In this document: positions 1 to 9,717 of the stretch, one piece after another
Layout: each line of letters starts with the position of its first letter
Position numbering within the stretch: position 1 is the first letter of the stretch
From: Spirochaetales bacterium Spiro_07
Lineage (GTDB): Bacteria > Spirochaetota > Spirochaetia > Treponematales > Treponemataceae
NCBI GenBank assembly: GCA_001603145.1
Contig: LVBI01000032.1
Coordinates: 1-64,000, forward strand
Reading direction: 5' to 3'
DNA length: 64,000 nucleotides
The notes under the pieces: generated by a model
Databases searched by the model: none
What the model was told of the DNA's origin: nothing
The model's input: the letters and a program-made list of their open reading frames with translations, nothing else
Made by a program: the position numbers and the translations under genes

Positions 1-3
1 CTT

Positions 4-708
4 ATGCAGTCTGTAGTTCCGGCCGGTTTCATCGGCTTGAATCAGCCGCATGATGATTTAATAGAACAAATAAGAAGCATTTTGGATTTGAACGGTGCGA
101 AAGGCAGACGCCGGTTTGTGCGCGCTGATTGTCTTGATGAAGCGCGCATAGGCATTTTCTTTGATTTTAGCGAAAAACGCTTTACCGCAAGGGTCAAAGA
201 CATAAGCTCTGCCGGTCTTTCATGCATAGTTTCTCTGAAATATAAAGACTTCTTTAAGGTAAATATGCTAATCAGAGAATTTTCTCTGATTATTGATAAC
301 GAAAGTTATAAATGCAGTGCAGCAGTTCTCAAGGCTTTTGTAAATAGCGGCGACAAGATGACTGTTGTTCTTGTGTTTACGCAGGCAATCAGCTTTAACG
401 TGCGCAAGTCTATCCGTGAATTCTTGAGATCATTACTTCAAGGCAAAATCACGAAGATGGCACTTGATACTGTTCCAGATCCGAAAGATTACACGCTTTC
501 TAATAACAGAAAATATATTCTTGATGAAACAGAAGAAGCCGAAGAAGTAATCGAAGAAGAGCTGCCGCCGCAAAAAGCTGCACAGCCAGAACCACGTGCC
601 GAAAAAGCAGTTGAAGCCGAAGAAGCACCGGCTGCAAAAACTGATGCTGCTAAGCCTGCCGAAGCTTCTGCTGAATCAGTAGACATATCTCAACCCGACC
701 AAGTCTAA
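4..708 (+). CDS. PilZ-domain protein, possibly 5'-truncated
   Basis: Probable c-di-GMP-binding PilZ protein. An RxxxR motif (RRFVR, about residues 36-40) is followed about 30 residues later by the second PilZ signature, KDISSAGLSC, which matches the D/N-x-S-x-x-G consensus. The last 65 residues form an acidic then Ala/Pro/Glu-rich tail, probably disordered. The visible ATG is three bases from the window edge and no ribosome-binding site can be seen, so the true start may lie upstream. PilZ domains generally bind c-di-GMP, and an EAL phosphodiesterase is encoded 16 kb away; any direct link is inference. Confidence 0.8.
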   Translation: MQSVVPAGFIGLNQPHDDLIEQIRSILDLNGAKGRRRFVRADCLDEARIGIFFDFSEKRFTARVKDISSAGLSCIVSLKYKDFFKVNMLIREFSLIIDNESYKCSAAVLKAFVNSGDKMTVVLVFTQAISFNVRKSIREFLRSLLQGKITKMALDTVPDPKDYTLSNNRKYILDETEEAEEVIEEELPPQKAAQPEPRAEKAVEAEEAPAAKTDAAKPAEASAESVDISQPDQV

Positions 709-876
709 TAGGAAATAACAGTTGCTGAGCGAAGTCAAAGCAACTGCGCAAAGTAGCACCGCTTCCATCTTCGGTCACTTCGGCTTGGTTCGGCTACGCT
801 CACCAACCGACGCTCAGTGGCCGGCCGGTGGTTGAGCGAAGTCGAAACCACCATACAGTGTGCATCGGTGTTGCCC
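709..876. repeat. Intergenic hairpins with a shared loop sequence
   Basis: The 168-bp convergent gap holds two hairpins built round the same core TGAGCGAAGTC: 721-744 has stem GTTGCT/AAGCAAC and 827-852 has stem GGTGGTT/AAACCACC. Between them 787-809 has GGTT..AACC arms around CGGCTACGCTCA. Stems differ while the loop is kept, as in an interspersed hairpin repeat. No gene is seen. The hairpins could also act as bidirectional terminators for the flanking convergent genes, but there is no strong T run. Confidence 0.5.
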
Positions 877-1464
877 CTAAACTAGCACAATCTTTCCGTT
901 GCTGAAATCTAATATATGAGTTTTAAGCTTTTCTTTGTCTGCTTCTGGAATTATGCCTTCAATGTGGATGTTTTCTGCAAAGTCTTCAGATGAAACTTCT
1001 GCTGAATGTTGCTTCAAAATCAGCTTAATCTGCTCGTAAACAGAATAGGGCGCATCAAATTTGAACTGCGCTTTCGGGATATACTCTTCTGTCTTGCAAA
1101 GTTCCAACACAGCTTTTGCAGCGTCGCCATAAGCTTTTACAAGGCCGCCTGTGCCGAGCAAAGTGCCGCCGAACCATCGCGTTACAGTAATCATTATGTT
1201 GATGCAATTTCTGCCTTTGAGCACTTCAAGCACAGGCCGCCCGGCCGTGCCTGACGGTTCGCCGTCATCAGAGCAGCCCGAAACTTCTGCGTTTAAGCCG
1301 CAAATAAAGGCGTGAACCACATGAGTTGCGTCTTGATACTTGGCTTTTTGCTCGCGGAGCAATGCGCGCGCCTCTGCTTGAGAGCTGACAACAAAAGCTT
1401 CTGCAAGAAACTTCGACTTTTTCACCTCAATCGAAGCTTCTGCATATTCAGTCAGAACATTCAT
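877..1464 (-). CDS. YigZ/IMPACT family protein
   Basis: A 195-residue protein of the YigZ/IMPACT (UPF0029) family. The N-terminal IMPACT fold shows the family signature SDDGEPSGTAGRP (about residues 65-77), then TRWFGGTLLGTGGL (about 94-107), followed by a small C-terminal domain. The family has a ribosomal protein S5 domain 2-like fold. Its bacterial function is not established, although eukaryotic IMPACT acts in translational control. The start codon overlaps the stop codon of the upstream adenylate cyclase as TAATG, so the two genes are probably translationally coupled in one transcript. Confidence 0.9.
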   Translation of the reverse strand: MNVLTEYAEASIEVKKSKFLAEAFVVSSQAEARALLREQKAKYQDATHVVHAFICGLNAEVSGCSDDGEPSGTAGRPVLEVLKGRNCINIMITVTRWFGGTLLGTGGLVKAYGDAAKAVLELCKTEEYIPKAQFKFDAPYSVYEQIKLILKQHSAEVSSEDFAENIHIEGIIPEADKEKLKTHILDFSNGKIVLV

Positions 1465-4277
1465 TATTTAGAAGTCATGTTCACAACGCCGTCCCATTCG
1501 TCTGGAACGCCAGTGATGATGAGCTTGCGCGCCCTTTCCATATAAACTTGAGTTGGCGGATCTTCCGGCAAAACTTCAAGCACTTTCTTGAATTTGCTCA
1601 TAGCTGTTTCAAAATCTCTTGAAAGATATGTGTCAAGCGCATCGTGGAAAAGCTCAACGCCTTCCTTTACATTGTCCGGCGTTTCTTCGTCAAGACCGAT
1701 GATATTGTAAAGCTGAACCGGCGTATTGATACCGATAACGCGGACGCGGTCAAGGCGGCGGCCAACAAAGCCCGGCCCAGCTTTGTTGAAGGTTGATTCA
1801 GAAGCCAGAATCCATGTGCCATAAACTTTGTTTACACCCTCAAGGCGCGCCGCAAGGTTTACGTCGTTGCCCATGATTGTATAGTTCATCTTAGATTCCG
1901 TGCCCATGTTTCCAACAACCATCGGGCCAGAGTTTATGCCGATTCGGGTGAGCAGCTCGTTAGGTGCTTCGCCGCGGTCAAGCAAATACTTGTTGATTTC
2001 AACTTCTGCCTGCTTCATGCGGATTGCGCTCATAAGCGCACATCTTGCATGCTGTTCGTTATCAACCGGCGCGCCGTAGAACGCGATGATTGCATCACCT
2101 TCAAATTTATCGATTGTTCCCTTGTTTTCAAGAACGATGTCGCTCATGCGCGAAAGATAAATGTTCAGAATGTATACAAGCTGTGTAGGCGTAACTTTTT
2201 CAGATAATGTAGAGAATGAGCGCACGTCGGTAAAGATTGCCGTAAGTTCCTTTTCCTGACCACCGAGCGCAAGCTTTTTCGGGTCTTTAACGATTTCATC
2301 GATAATGTCGCCTGAAAGATATGTAGAGAAAGCCTTTCGCAAGAAGTTCTTGTCTTTTTCTGAAAGAATAAATCTCGCAACCGTAATGCTGATAAAAATC
2401 AAGACGAGCGACATAACAATTGCGAGCGATTCGATGTAAATCTGGAATGTAGCAAAGACTAAGTACAAAACAACGATAACCGCTGATACGGCGATGATAC
2501 CGACGATAAATCGGGAATTGAGCGTCTTTAAGCGTCTGAACAAAAGCGCGAACAGATAGCTCAAGATAAGCATAATCGTCAGAGACCAGATGCGTGGCAT
2601 CGGCGTGATGAAAGACTGGTTCACGATTGTGTTGTAGAGGTTGGCGTGCGTGCCGACATTAGCATAGTAACCGAAGAACGGCGTAACGCCCAAATCTGTT
2701 GTTCCTGTCGCCTTGTTACCGATAAGACAGAAACTGCCGTCATAAAAGTCTACAAGACGCTGAAAGTTGCTGTTGTATTTTTCGTAGTCGCTTGCGAATG
2801 TATCAAAGTATTTTCTTATAAGCTCTTCGACATCTTGATAAGTTGTCTCGTCGCCGGTCTGTTCCCTTACGGCGGCAAAATAATCAAAAATTTCGTTCTG
2901 AATATTCTCATCGTTTAGAGTTGCCATATCTTTGAACAGCTCTTTGCGCCGCTTGAAATAATCGTCAAAGTCATCGCGTTCGCCGTTGAGCAGCTGCTCC
3001 TTAACTTTTGCAAGCTCGGCGTATTCGTTCACTATATATTTTGAGATTTCGCAGAAATTGAAAGGCCAGTTCAAATTTGCAAGGTCTGTAAAAATTGAGA
3101 TAATCGATTCTTCGCGTTTGTCAATTTCATAAAGAAAGAGGATTGAGTCTGCCTTAAAGCTTGTCTCAATCGGGGTCTTAATCCAGTTGATGAGCATACA
3201 GCCGTGACTGTCAAGCGGAATCTTAATGTCAATGCGGTTTTGTGAAGAACCGTCCGGCGGTAATGCATTTTTCAGTATAAGCGAATGTTTTTTTCTTATG
3301 ATTTTTTCAGGCTGCATCTGTGAAAGCAGCGGCTCAAAAACAAGCTCTGCAACATATCTGCCTTTGTATTCAGACAAGAGCTGGTAACGTCGGCGTACAC
3401 CGTCAGAGTCTACAACTACGTTTGGAAAACCTGCACCTGCTGCGTTCTGCATCAAAGGAAAGATTGCTGGACCAATACCGTAGTCCTGACGCAAGTTCTT
3501 AAGCTCTGTCAGATTGTCTCTTTTGATGTAAGCTTTCGGATCTTCAACATTTGTGTGCAAGATGTGGGCAAAGGAATAATCAATAGAAGCATCAGACAAT
3601 TCTGTTTCTGTAATAACTTTACAATAGTTGATTGTCAAAAATGCGTTGCCGAAATATTTGAGCGCCTTGCCGAGATACTCGTCGTTATCGCGGAAAATGT
3701 TCGACCTGATTGATGTGTACATGTCGTTCATGATGGGCGAGAGATAATCGTTGATTTCTTGCCCAACTTCACTAGCTGCGCTTGCAGGAAGGGATTTGCT
3801 TGCAATTGCGGCAGAAAAATCGTTAATCGAAGACGTTACTTCTTTCTGCATAGAAGAATATTCTTGCGGAAGCTTGTTTGAAACGTAGTCCGGGTTTACG
3901 CCCAAAGAAGAGCGGTCTAGGAACTCAATATCGAAAACGGCAGCCTTTGCGCCGACTTCCTTAAGACGTATAAGCATGTTCGCGTAAATGTCTCGGCTCC
4001 ACGGATAAGTGCCGATTTCGCCTATGGCACTGTCGTCAACAAATGACATGATGATGTCTTTGCTTTGAGGAATTTCAGCCTTTAAGTTTAAGTACATATC
4101 GTAATACTTGAACTCAAGCTGCTTGAAGCCGCCCGTAAGCGAAACTGAAGAAACGATGAAACATACGATAATCGCAATAACGTATTCGAGCTTTTCAGCT
4201 AGGAACGTTTTTATCTTTGAACCTACCTGCTTTGATTTTGCCAGGATTTGATTTTGTCCGGCTTTTTCCTCTGCCAT
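1464..4277 (-). CDS. CHASE2-domain class III adenylate cyclase
   Basis: Membrane adenylate cyclase of 937 residues. A first membrane segment (about 33-50) is followed by a large extracytoplasmic CHASE2 sensor region (about 55-570), three membrane segments (about 578-665) and a cytoplasmic class III cyclase domain (about 690-870). Metal-binding aspartates are in FTDVRSFS (about 680) and FEGDAIIAFYG; adenine-selecting Lys and Asp are in ESKMNYT and MGNDVNLAARL, favouring cAMP over cGMP. A short helical C-terminal tail follows. The ATG has a GGAG-type ribosome-binding site. The ligand sensed by CHASE2 cannot be predicted. yigZ is coupled downstream. Confidence 0.92.
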   Translation of the reverse strand: MAEEKAGQNQILAKSKQVGSKIKTFLAEKLEYVIAIIVCFIVSSVSLTGGFKQLEFKYYDMYLNLKAEIPQSKDIIMSFVDDSAIGEIGTYPWSRDIYANMLIRLKEVGAKAAVFDIEFLDRSSLGVNPDYVSNKLPQEYSSMQKEVTSSINDFSAAIASKSLPASAASEVGQEINDYLSPIMNDMYTSIRSNIFRDNDEYLGKALKYFGNAFLTINYCKVITETELSDASIDYSFAHILHTNVEDPKAYIKRDNLTELKNLRQDYGIGPAIFPLMQNAAGAGFPNVVVDSDGVRRRYQLLSEYKGRYVAELVFEPLLSQMQPEKIIRKKHSLILKNALPPDGSSQNRIDIKIPLDSHGCMLINWIKTPIETSFKADSILFLYEIDKREESIISIFTDLANLNWPFNFCEISKYIVNEYAELAKVKEQLLNGERDDFDDYFKRRKELFKDMATLNDENIQNEIFDYFAAVREQTGDETTYQDVEELIRKYFDTFASDYEKYNSNFQRLVDFYDGSFCLIGNKATGTTDLGVTPFFGYYANVGTHANLYNTIVNQSFITPMPRIWSLTIMLILSYLFALLFRRLKTLNSRFIVGIIAVSAVIVVLYLVFATFQIYIESLAIVMSLVLIFISITVARFILSEKDKNFLRKAFSTYLSGDIIDEIVKDPKKLALGGQEKELTAIFTDVRSFSTLSEKVTPTQLVYILNIYLSRMSDIVLENKGTIDKFEGDAIIAFYGAPVDNEQHARCALMSAIRMKQAEVEINKYLLDRGEAPNELLTRIGINSGPMVVGNMGTESKMNYTIMGNDVNLAARLEGVNKVYGTWILASESTFNKAGPGFVGRRLDRVRVIGINTPVQLYNIIGLDEETPDNVKEGVELFHDALDTYLSRDFETAMSKFKKVLEVLPEDPPTQVYMERARKLIITGVPDEWDGVVNMTSK

Positions 4278-4510
4278 AGAAACTCTCCAAAGTATGCAAA
4301 AAATATAGAGAAATTATATCATAATAATCTTATTTATTGTAAAAAAATATCAATTTTTTTTATGCGTGATAATCAGAGGTATCAATTGTCATAGGGCTAC
4401 ATAAAAAGAATTGTCATGCTGAACTTGGTTCAGCATCTGCACTATACTATAGAGATTCCTAAACAAGTTCGGAATGACGCTATACAACGAACTTATTAGA
4501 CAGCCCTAGC
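4278..4510. repeat. Intergenic composite palindrome (GTCAT...ATGAC)
   Basis: The 233-bp gap contains, at about 4411-4483, a compound inverted repeat. It begins GTCAT, has a hairpin GCTGAAC/GTTCAGC, then ATCT; it ends with AGAT, a hairpin TCC/GGA and ATGAC. Related sequences lie at 5383-5448, 11740-11812, 22550-22605, 31068-31120 and 49262-49292. It looks like an interspersed REP-like element. The short first part (4278-4400) is AT-rich and should contain the promoter region of the cyclase gene, but no clear hexamers were chosen. Confidence 0.5.
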
Positions 4511-5362
4511 TTAGATTTGCGGTTCTTCGGTTTCATCATTGCTGATGCCGAGAATCTCAACTTCTGGTTCTGGCTGCGTAAATTCTTGATAGACAGCCGC
4601 CGTCATCAACATAATCGAAGCGTATGCAATAAAAACTGTTATGGTCAGCAAAAAAGTTGCAATGCTGCTCAGCAATTTTATGTTCAAAATGCTGATGATG
4701 AGAAGCGAGAGAAGAAACAGCAAATTCTTGCCAGCAAAAGAGATGATGCCAGAAAACAATTGCTTTAAGCTTTCTCTGAAAAGCGCGAACGCATTGCTGC
4801 GCACTTCTTTATGCGGCTTTTTCTGCATGTCAAAGTCAAAAAACGGAAGATATATCAGCGGCAAATTCAACAGCAGCGTAACAAAAAACATTGCATATAT
4901 GATAATTGAAAAAGAAGCCGGAAAATTCACGGCTGCTTCTGGATTTTCCAGTATACGAAGCATCTGCTCAAAAGTGCCTGACGCAATAATAATCATGGCG
5001 GCCGCAAAGCTTGTTGCAAGCGCAATGGCAACGAACGGCAAGCTGTTGCGCAGCGTGCGCTTAAAATTGCGGAACGGTGCGAGCAAGTCGCCGAGAATTG
5101 CGGACTGATTCCTTATAAGCTTAATCATTATAAAGCAAAAGCCTGTATGAAGCGCATAAATTCCTGCAAACAAGAAAACCATAATTGCAAGCGCAAAAAT
5201 AGAGCCGATGCCGGGCATGGCGGCCACCGCGAACGACAATGCGCTCAATACAGTAGAGCCAAGATGAATCGCAACAAACAGCGATACAATTGCAAATGTG
5301 ATTTTCTGCCCATGCTTTTTCTGAATTTCTGTGCAGAATCTGGTTCTGTCTTTTGTTGTCAA
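4511..5362 (-). CDS. Uncharacterised integral membrane protein
   Basis: A 283-residue protein with about six hydrophobic segments (about 22-45, 50-80, 105-128, 150-172, 200-222, 225-258) and an acidic cytoplasmic C-terminus. No catalytic motif was recognised; overall it resembles small DUF975/YciC-like membrane proteins, but that is only an impression. Translation probably begins at TTG (5362), preceded by AAGGA about 8 nt upstream. It lies 87 bp downstream of parC on the same strand and may be read from the parE-parC transcript, though the gap contains a hairpin repeat. Confidence 0.7.
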   Translation of the reverse strand: MTTKDRTRFCTEIQKKHGQKITFAIVSLFVAIHLGSTVLSALSFAVAAMPGIGSIFALAIMVFLFAGIYALHTGFCFIMIKLIRNQSAILGDLLAPFRNFKRTLRNSLPFVAIALATSFAAAMIIIASGTFEQMLRILENPEAAVNFPASFSIIIYAMFFVTLLLNLPLIYLPFFDFDMQKKPHKEVRSNAFALFRESLKQLFSGIISFAGKNLLFLLSLLIISILNIKLLSSIATFLLTITVFIAYASIMLMTAAVYQEFTQPEPEVEILGISNDETEEPQI

Positions 5363-5382
5363 TTATAATTCCTTTTCAGCGC

Positions 5383-5448
5383 ATGTCATTGCCGCAATTG
5401 ATGCGGCAATCTTGCAACGAAGTTTCAAGCGAGCCAAGCAATGACATG
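5383..5448. repeat. REP-like palindrome downstream of parC
   Basis: Outer arms ATGTCATTGC and AGCAATGACAT enclose a perfect hairpin TTGCCGCA/TGCGGCAA. It has the same GTCAT...hairpin...ATCT plan as the elements at 4411 and 49262. It sits in the parC/membrane-protein gap and could also attenuate read-through. Confidence 0.5.
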
Positions 5449-5449
5449 G

Positions 5450-7873
5450 CTATTTCTTTTTTGTGGCTTTCTTCAATGCTTCTGCTTTTGCTGTCAGGCT
5501 GCTCTTTGAATCTTTTTGTTCTTCAGTCTTTTCCTGTTCAGCTTTTTTTGTGGCAGAAGCTTTTGTTTCCATTGTTGCAAGCGCAGACTTTGTTGTCTTT
5601 TTCGGTGCAGCCTTAGCAACATCAGCGGCTTTTGGCTTGGCCGGTGCTTTTTCTGCTTTTGCAGCTTTTGCTGGCTCTTGCTTTACAGGTTTGGCTGCTT
5701 TTGGTTTCAGCTCCATCGTCGCAAGCGCAGATTCTGCTTTTGGCGCGGCTTTTGTTATCGGCTTTGCCGCCGGTTTTGTGGCTTTCGCTTCGGCCTTTGG
5801 TGCTGCTTTGGGCGCAGTTTTTGCAGCCTTAGGTGCAGCTTTAGCAGTTTTCTTTTCAGCTTTTGCTTCAGGCTCTGTGCCTAGGTCAAGCTCGCCTTGC
5901 ATAAAATCTGCTGACTTTGCAGGCTCAACTTCAATTGAAGCAGTTTCTTTTGAGGCAAGGCGCACGCCCTGAGCCTTCAAGCCTTTCTCTTCAAAAGACT
6001 GTGACTTGAAGCTTTCTGTCAGAATCTTAAGGCGCGGCTTCGGCTCGTAGTTAAGGGTAAAGTTGAATTTTGCGCGGGTGTCAACGTGCAGCAGTTCCAT
6101 GCCGTCTGGAATAATCACATAGTCGCGGTTGATGATGTACTGCTCAACGCGGCATTTCTTGATATAGACGAATTTCGTTTCAGGGTCGCGGTAGAAAATT
6201 GTGAAAAGCACCTTGCTGAGCTTTTCTTTTTCAGCAGGACCGCAGTACCAAAGGTCTTTGTCGACGAACACTTTTTGAGGAACATCAAATACTGTATAAA
6301 CGCCGGTGCGCCTTAGCGCAAAAATGCGGTCATAAGGCCCGACCTTCATTATTTCGCGGCCGCCGCTTACGTTTATGCCCAAATAGCCTGAATTATCGTC
6401 GTAGCGCAGCGAAAGATCATGGCTTACGGCATCTTTTACGTCGATTTTGCCGAATTTCATTATTTTGGTCTGGCGCACAAGCAGTTTCGGGTCAATCGCC
6501 CTAGGGTCTTTCTTGCTGTCAAGTTTGGTGAAATTCTTAATTTCATCGAGAATGCCTTCAAGATATTCAACTGCACATTCAGTAAGATGCTTTAAGCGGC
6601 GCGCAATTTCCTTAAGTCTTGCGTTTATTTCCTTGACCTGCTCGCGGTTCTTGTTTATGTCAAAAAGCGAAATTCTTCTGATTGGAATCTTCAAAAGATG
6701 GTCAACGTCGTCGTCGGTAATGTCACGCAGAAGTTCGCTTCTAAACGGAATAAAACCGTCTTTTACTGCTTTTACTACAGCTTCCGCAGTTTTCATCTGT
6801 TCAATTGACTTATAGATACGTTCCTCGATAAAGATTCTCTCAAGCGTTCTTAAGTGAAGCTGCTCTGTAAGTGCGCCGCGTTCGTATTCAAGTTCGTCTT
6901 TTATAATGCCCGTAAGTTTCTGCGCATAATACTTGATGATTTCTGTCGCCGTCATTGTTACAGGCATATTGTCTTTAATAACGAGCATCTGACAAGCGAT
7001 TGATTTTTCGCAGGCGGTGCAGGCGTAAAGTGCTTTCTCTACGTCTTTTGCGTAAACACCGCGCGGCAGCTTTATCTCAATTTCACAGTGATCTGTCGTA
7101 AAGTCTTCTACAGAGCTTATCTTGATTTTGCCGTTTTTATAGGCGTTGTCAATCGAGTCGAGCAGCTCTTTTGAGTTCGTGTCAACCGGCAGTTCCGTGA
7201 TTACAATGCGCTTTTCGTCGCTCATGTCAAGCTTGGCGCGTGTAATAATCTTGCCGTTGCCGTCGTTATAGTTTGAAACGTCAATCAAGCCGCCTGTCGG
7301 CACGTCCGGGTAAATCTCGAAAGGCTCGCCTTTCAAAGCCTTTATTTCGGCATCGATTACTTCTTTCAGGTTATACGGCAGAATTTTTGTAGACATACCG
7401 ACGGCAATGCCTTCAGCACCGCCTAAAAGCACAACAGGAAGCTTTGCCCTGAAAACTACCGGTTCTTTGCTTCTTCCGTCGTAACTAGGAATATATTCTG
7501 TGATGTTAGGATTATACAGAAAGTCTTTTGCAAGCGGGTGAATGCAACATTCGATATAGCGCGAAGCTGATGCGCCGTCGCCTGTAAAGACGTTGCCGAA
7601 GTTGCCCTGCCGCTCAATGAAAATGCCCTTGTTTGCAAGCACTACGAGAGCCGCGCCGATTGACAAGTCGCCGTGCGGGTGATATTTCATGCAGTCGCCG
7701 ACAACGCCTGCAACCTTGTGCATACGGCCGTCGTCAATCTGAAAAAGCGTGTGCAGAATGCGCCGCTGAACAGGTTTCAAGCCGTCTTCAAGGTCTGGAA
7801 TTGCGCGGCTTCTTATAACGTAGCTTGCGTATTCAATGAAGTTTTTATCGAAAATGTTTTTTACAAATGCCAT
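5450..7873 (-). CDS. parC: DNA topoisomerase IV subunit A
   Basis: Type IIA topoisomerase A subunit of 807 residues. The N-terminal breakage-reunion domain shows YASYVIRSRAIPDLEDGLKPVQRRIL, and the active-site tyrosine is in ASRYIE (about residue 106). The coiled-coil tower spans about 330-430 and a reduced C-terminal beta domain about 480-640. There is no obvious GyrA-box, and the partner gene is parE-like, favouring topoisomerase IV over gyrase. The last 150 residues are an unusual Ala/Lys/Pro-rich tail resembling histone H1 and containing SALATME twice. The ATG has an AAGGAT site 6 nt upstream, and parE ends 10 nt before it. Confidence 0.9.
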   Translation of the reverse strand: MAFVKNIFDKNFIEYASYVIRSRAIPDLEDGLKPVQRRILHTLFQIDDGRMHKVAGVVGDCMKYHPHGDLSIGAALVVLANKGIFIERQGNFGNVFTGDGASASRYIECCIHPLAKDFLYNPNITEYIPSYDGRSKEPVVFRAKLPVVLLGGAEGIAVGMSTKILPYNLKEVIDAEIKALKGEPFEIYPDVPTGGLIDVSNYNDGNGKIITRAKLDMSDEKRIVITELPVDTNSKELLDSIDNAYKNGKIKISSVEDFTTDHCEIEIKLPRGVYAKDVEKALYACTACEKSIACQMLVIKDNMPVTMTATEIIKYYAQKLTGIIKDELEYERGALTEQLHLRTLERIFIEERIYKSIEQMKTAEAVVKAVKDGFIPFRSELLRDITDDDVDHLLKIPIRRISLFDINKNREQVKEINARLKEIARRLKHLTECAVEYLEGILDEIKNFTKLDSKKDPRAIDPKLLVRQTKIMKFGKIDVKDAVSHDLSLRYDDNSGYLGINVSGGREIMKVGPYDRIFALRRTGVYTVFDVPQKVFVDKDLWYCGPAEKEKLSKVLFTIFYRDPETKFVYIKKCRVEQYIINRDYVIIPDGMELLHVDTRAKFNFTLNYEPKPRLKILTESFKSQSFEEKGLKAQGVRLASKETASIEVEPAKSADFMQGELDLGTEPEAKAEKKTAKAAPKAAKTAPKAAPKAEAKATKPAAKPITKAAPKAESALATMELKPKAAKPVKQEPAKAAKAEKAPAKPKAADVAKAAPKKTTKSALATMETKASATKKAEQEKTEEQKDSKSSLTAKAEALKKATKKK

Positions 7874-7883
7874 AGATTAATCC

Positions 7884-9710
7884 TTAAACGTCAATGTCTG
7901 CGTTGCTGAGCAGATGCTCTTCGATGAATGTGCGGCGTTCCGGCGTATTCTTGCCCATGTAAAAGGCGAGCAGCTGCGGCACAAGCTTGAGCTGGCTAAT
8001 CTCAACCGGCGTAAGATGAATCGTTTCCGGCGAGATAAAGTCTCTGAATTCAGAAGGGCTGATTTCACCAAGACCTTTGAAGCGTGTGGTCTCGCAAGAT
8101 GCGCCGAGCTTTTTCTGCGCCTTGTCGCGCTCTTCTTCTGAATAGCAGTACATGTTCTCTTTCTTGTTCCTTACGCGGAAAAGCGGCGTTTCAAGAATGA
8201 AAACGCGGCCGCTTGTCACAAGCTCCTCAAAGTAGCCGAGGAAGAACGTGAGAACAAGATTTCTGATGTGGAAGCCATCGTTATCGGCATCAGTTGCAAT
8301 TACAATCTTTGAATATTTGAGGTTTTCTATATCAGTTTCGATTCCGAGCGCCATCATAAGCTGATAAAGCTCGTCATTCTTATAGATGTCGCTCTGCTTT
8401 CGGCCGTACATGTTTTCGGGCTTGCCGCGCAAGCTGAAAATGGCCTGATAGTTTGCATCTCTCGAATGTGTCATTGTGCCAGACGCAGAATCGCCTTCCG
8501 TAATGAAAATCATCGAATTTTCGCCTTTCTTGCCATCCTGCACATGGTACTTGCAGTCTTTCAGCTTCGGAATGCGTATGCTTATGCGCTTTGCCGCTTC
8601 TTTCGCTTCTTTCTTGACTGAATTCAGCTCCGTTCTGAGCTTTTCGTTCGCTTCGATTTTCTGTTGAAGCATCTTGGCGGCTTCGCTGTTGCGCCTCAGC
8701 CAGTTGTCGATTGCGGCTTTCGTTTCGGGCACAATCCATGCGCGCACGTCAGTGTTGCCGAGCTTGTTCTTTGTCTGGCTTTCAAAAACTGGTGCTTGCA
8801 CCTTTACGGTGATTGCGGCGGTCATGCCTTCGCGGATGTCTTCGCTTTTGTAGTTTTTCTGAAAAAAGTCGTTGACACCTTTCAAGAAGCCTTCCTTAAA
8901 AGCTGAAAGGTGAGTGCCGCCGTCGCTTGTGTATTGTCCGTTTACAAATGAAAAGTAGTTTTCGCCGTAAGCGTTTGTGTGCGTAAACGAAAATTCAAGC
9001 TGCTTGCCGCGGTAATAGCCCAACGGATAAATCGAATCGTTTTCAACTTCTTTGTTAAGCAAATCGAGCAAGCCGTTTTCGCTTACAAAGCTCTGACCGT
9101 TGAAGTTAAGCGTGAGACCGGCGTTGAGGTACGCATAATTCCAGATTCGCTTTTCAAGAAATTCCATGTTGAACGCATAATTGCCGAAAACTTCTGTGTC
9201 TGGCTCAAATTCAACATAAGTTCCGTCTTTTACGCCGGGCTTTACGCTGCCTTTTTTCTCGCTTTTAAGCACACCTCGCTCAAACACGGCCTCTGCGCAT
9301 TTGCCTTCGCGTATAGCGATTACCTTGAAATAGCTAGAAAGCGCGTTGACCGCCTTTGTGCCGACGCCGTTCAAACCAACCGAAAACTGAAAGACTTCGT
9401 CATTGTATTTTGCGCCTGTGTTGATTACAGAAACGCACTCAACAAGCTTGCCAAGCGGAATGCCACGGCCGTAGTCGCGCACGCGCACGCGCTTGTCTTT
9501 AACTTCTATGTCAATTGAAGTTCCGTTGCCCATTATGAATTCGTCAACGGCGTTGTCGATTACTTCTTTTAAAAGAATATAAATGCCGTCGTTCTGGTTT
9601 GAGCCGTCGCCGATGCGTCCGATGTACATGCCGGAACGCAATCTGATATGCTCAAGAGAACTAAGCGTCTTGATTTTTGATTCGTCGTAATTAGCTGATT
9701 TTCCACCCAT
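7884..9710 (-). CDS. parE: DNA topoisomerase IV subunit B
   Basis: ATPase and TOPRIM subunit, 608 residues. The GHKL ATPase motifs are visible: VIDNAVDEF, DYGRGIPLG and GLNGVGTKAVNALS. The transducer domain follows (about 200-390). TOPRIM acidic motifs are ITEGDSASG (about 403) and ATDADNDGFHI (about 470). Length is close to ParE and shorter than many GyrB proteins. It is the first gene of the parE-parC unit. No Shine-Dalgarno sequence precedes the ATG; a TACAAT -10 box lies 7 nt before it, suggesting a leaderless mRNA. Confidence 0.92.
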   Translation of the reverse strand: MGGKSANYDESKIKTLSSLEHIRLRSGMYIGRIGDGSNQNDGIYILLKEVIDNAVDEFIMGNGTSIDIEVKDKRVRVRDYGRGIPLGKLVECVSVINTGAKYNDEVFQFSVGLNGVGTKAVNALSSYFKVIAIREGKCAEAVFERGVLKSEKKGSVKPGVKDGTYVEFEPDTEVFGNYAFNMEFLEKRIWNYAYLNAGLTLNFNGQSFVSENGLLDLLNKEVENDSIYPLGYYRGKQLEFSFTHTNAYGENYFSFVNGQYTSDGGTHLSAFKEGFLKGVNDFFQKNYKSEDIREGMTAAITVKVQAPVFESQTKNKLGNTDVRAWIVPETKAAIDNWLRRNSEAAKMLQQKIEANEKLRTELNSVKKEAKEAAKRISIRIPKLKDCKYHVQDGKKGENSMIFITEGDSASGTMTHSRDANYQAIFSLRGKPENMYGRKQSDIYKNDELYQLMMALGIETDIENLKYSKIVIATDADNDGFHIRNLVLTFFLGYFEELVTSGRVFILETPLFRVRNKKENMYCYSEEERDKAQKKLGASCETTRFKGLGEISPSEFRDFISPETIHLTPVEISQLKLVPQLLAFYMGKNTPERRTFIEEHLLSNADIDV

Positions 9711-9717
9711 ATGTATT

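Noticed and set aside
5463-5972. Ala/Phe-rich plus-strand ORFs
   Set aside because: They are the antisense of the repetitive Ala/Lys/Pro tail of ParC; low-complexity shadow.
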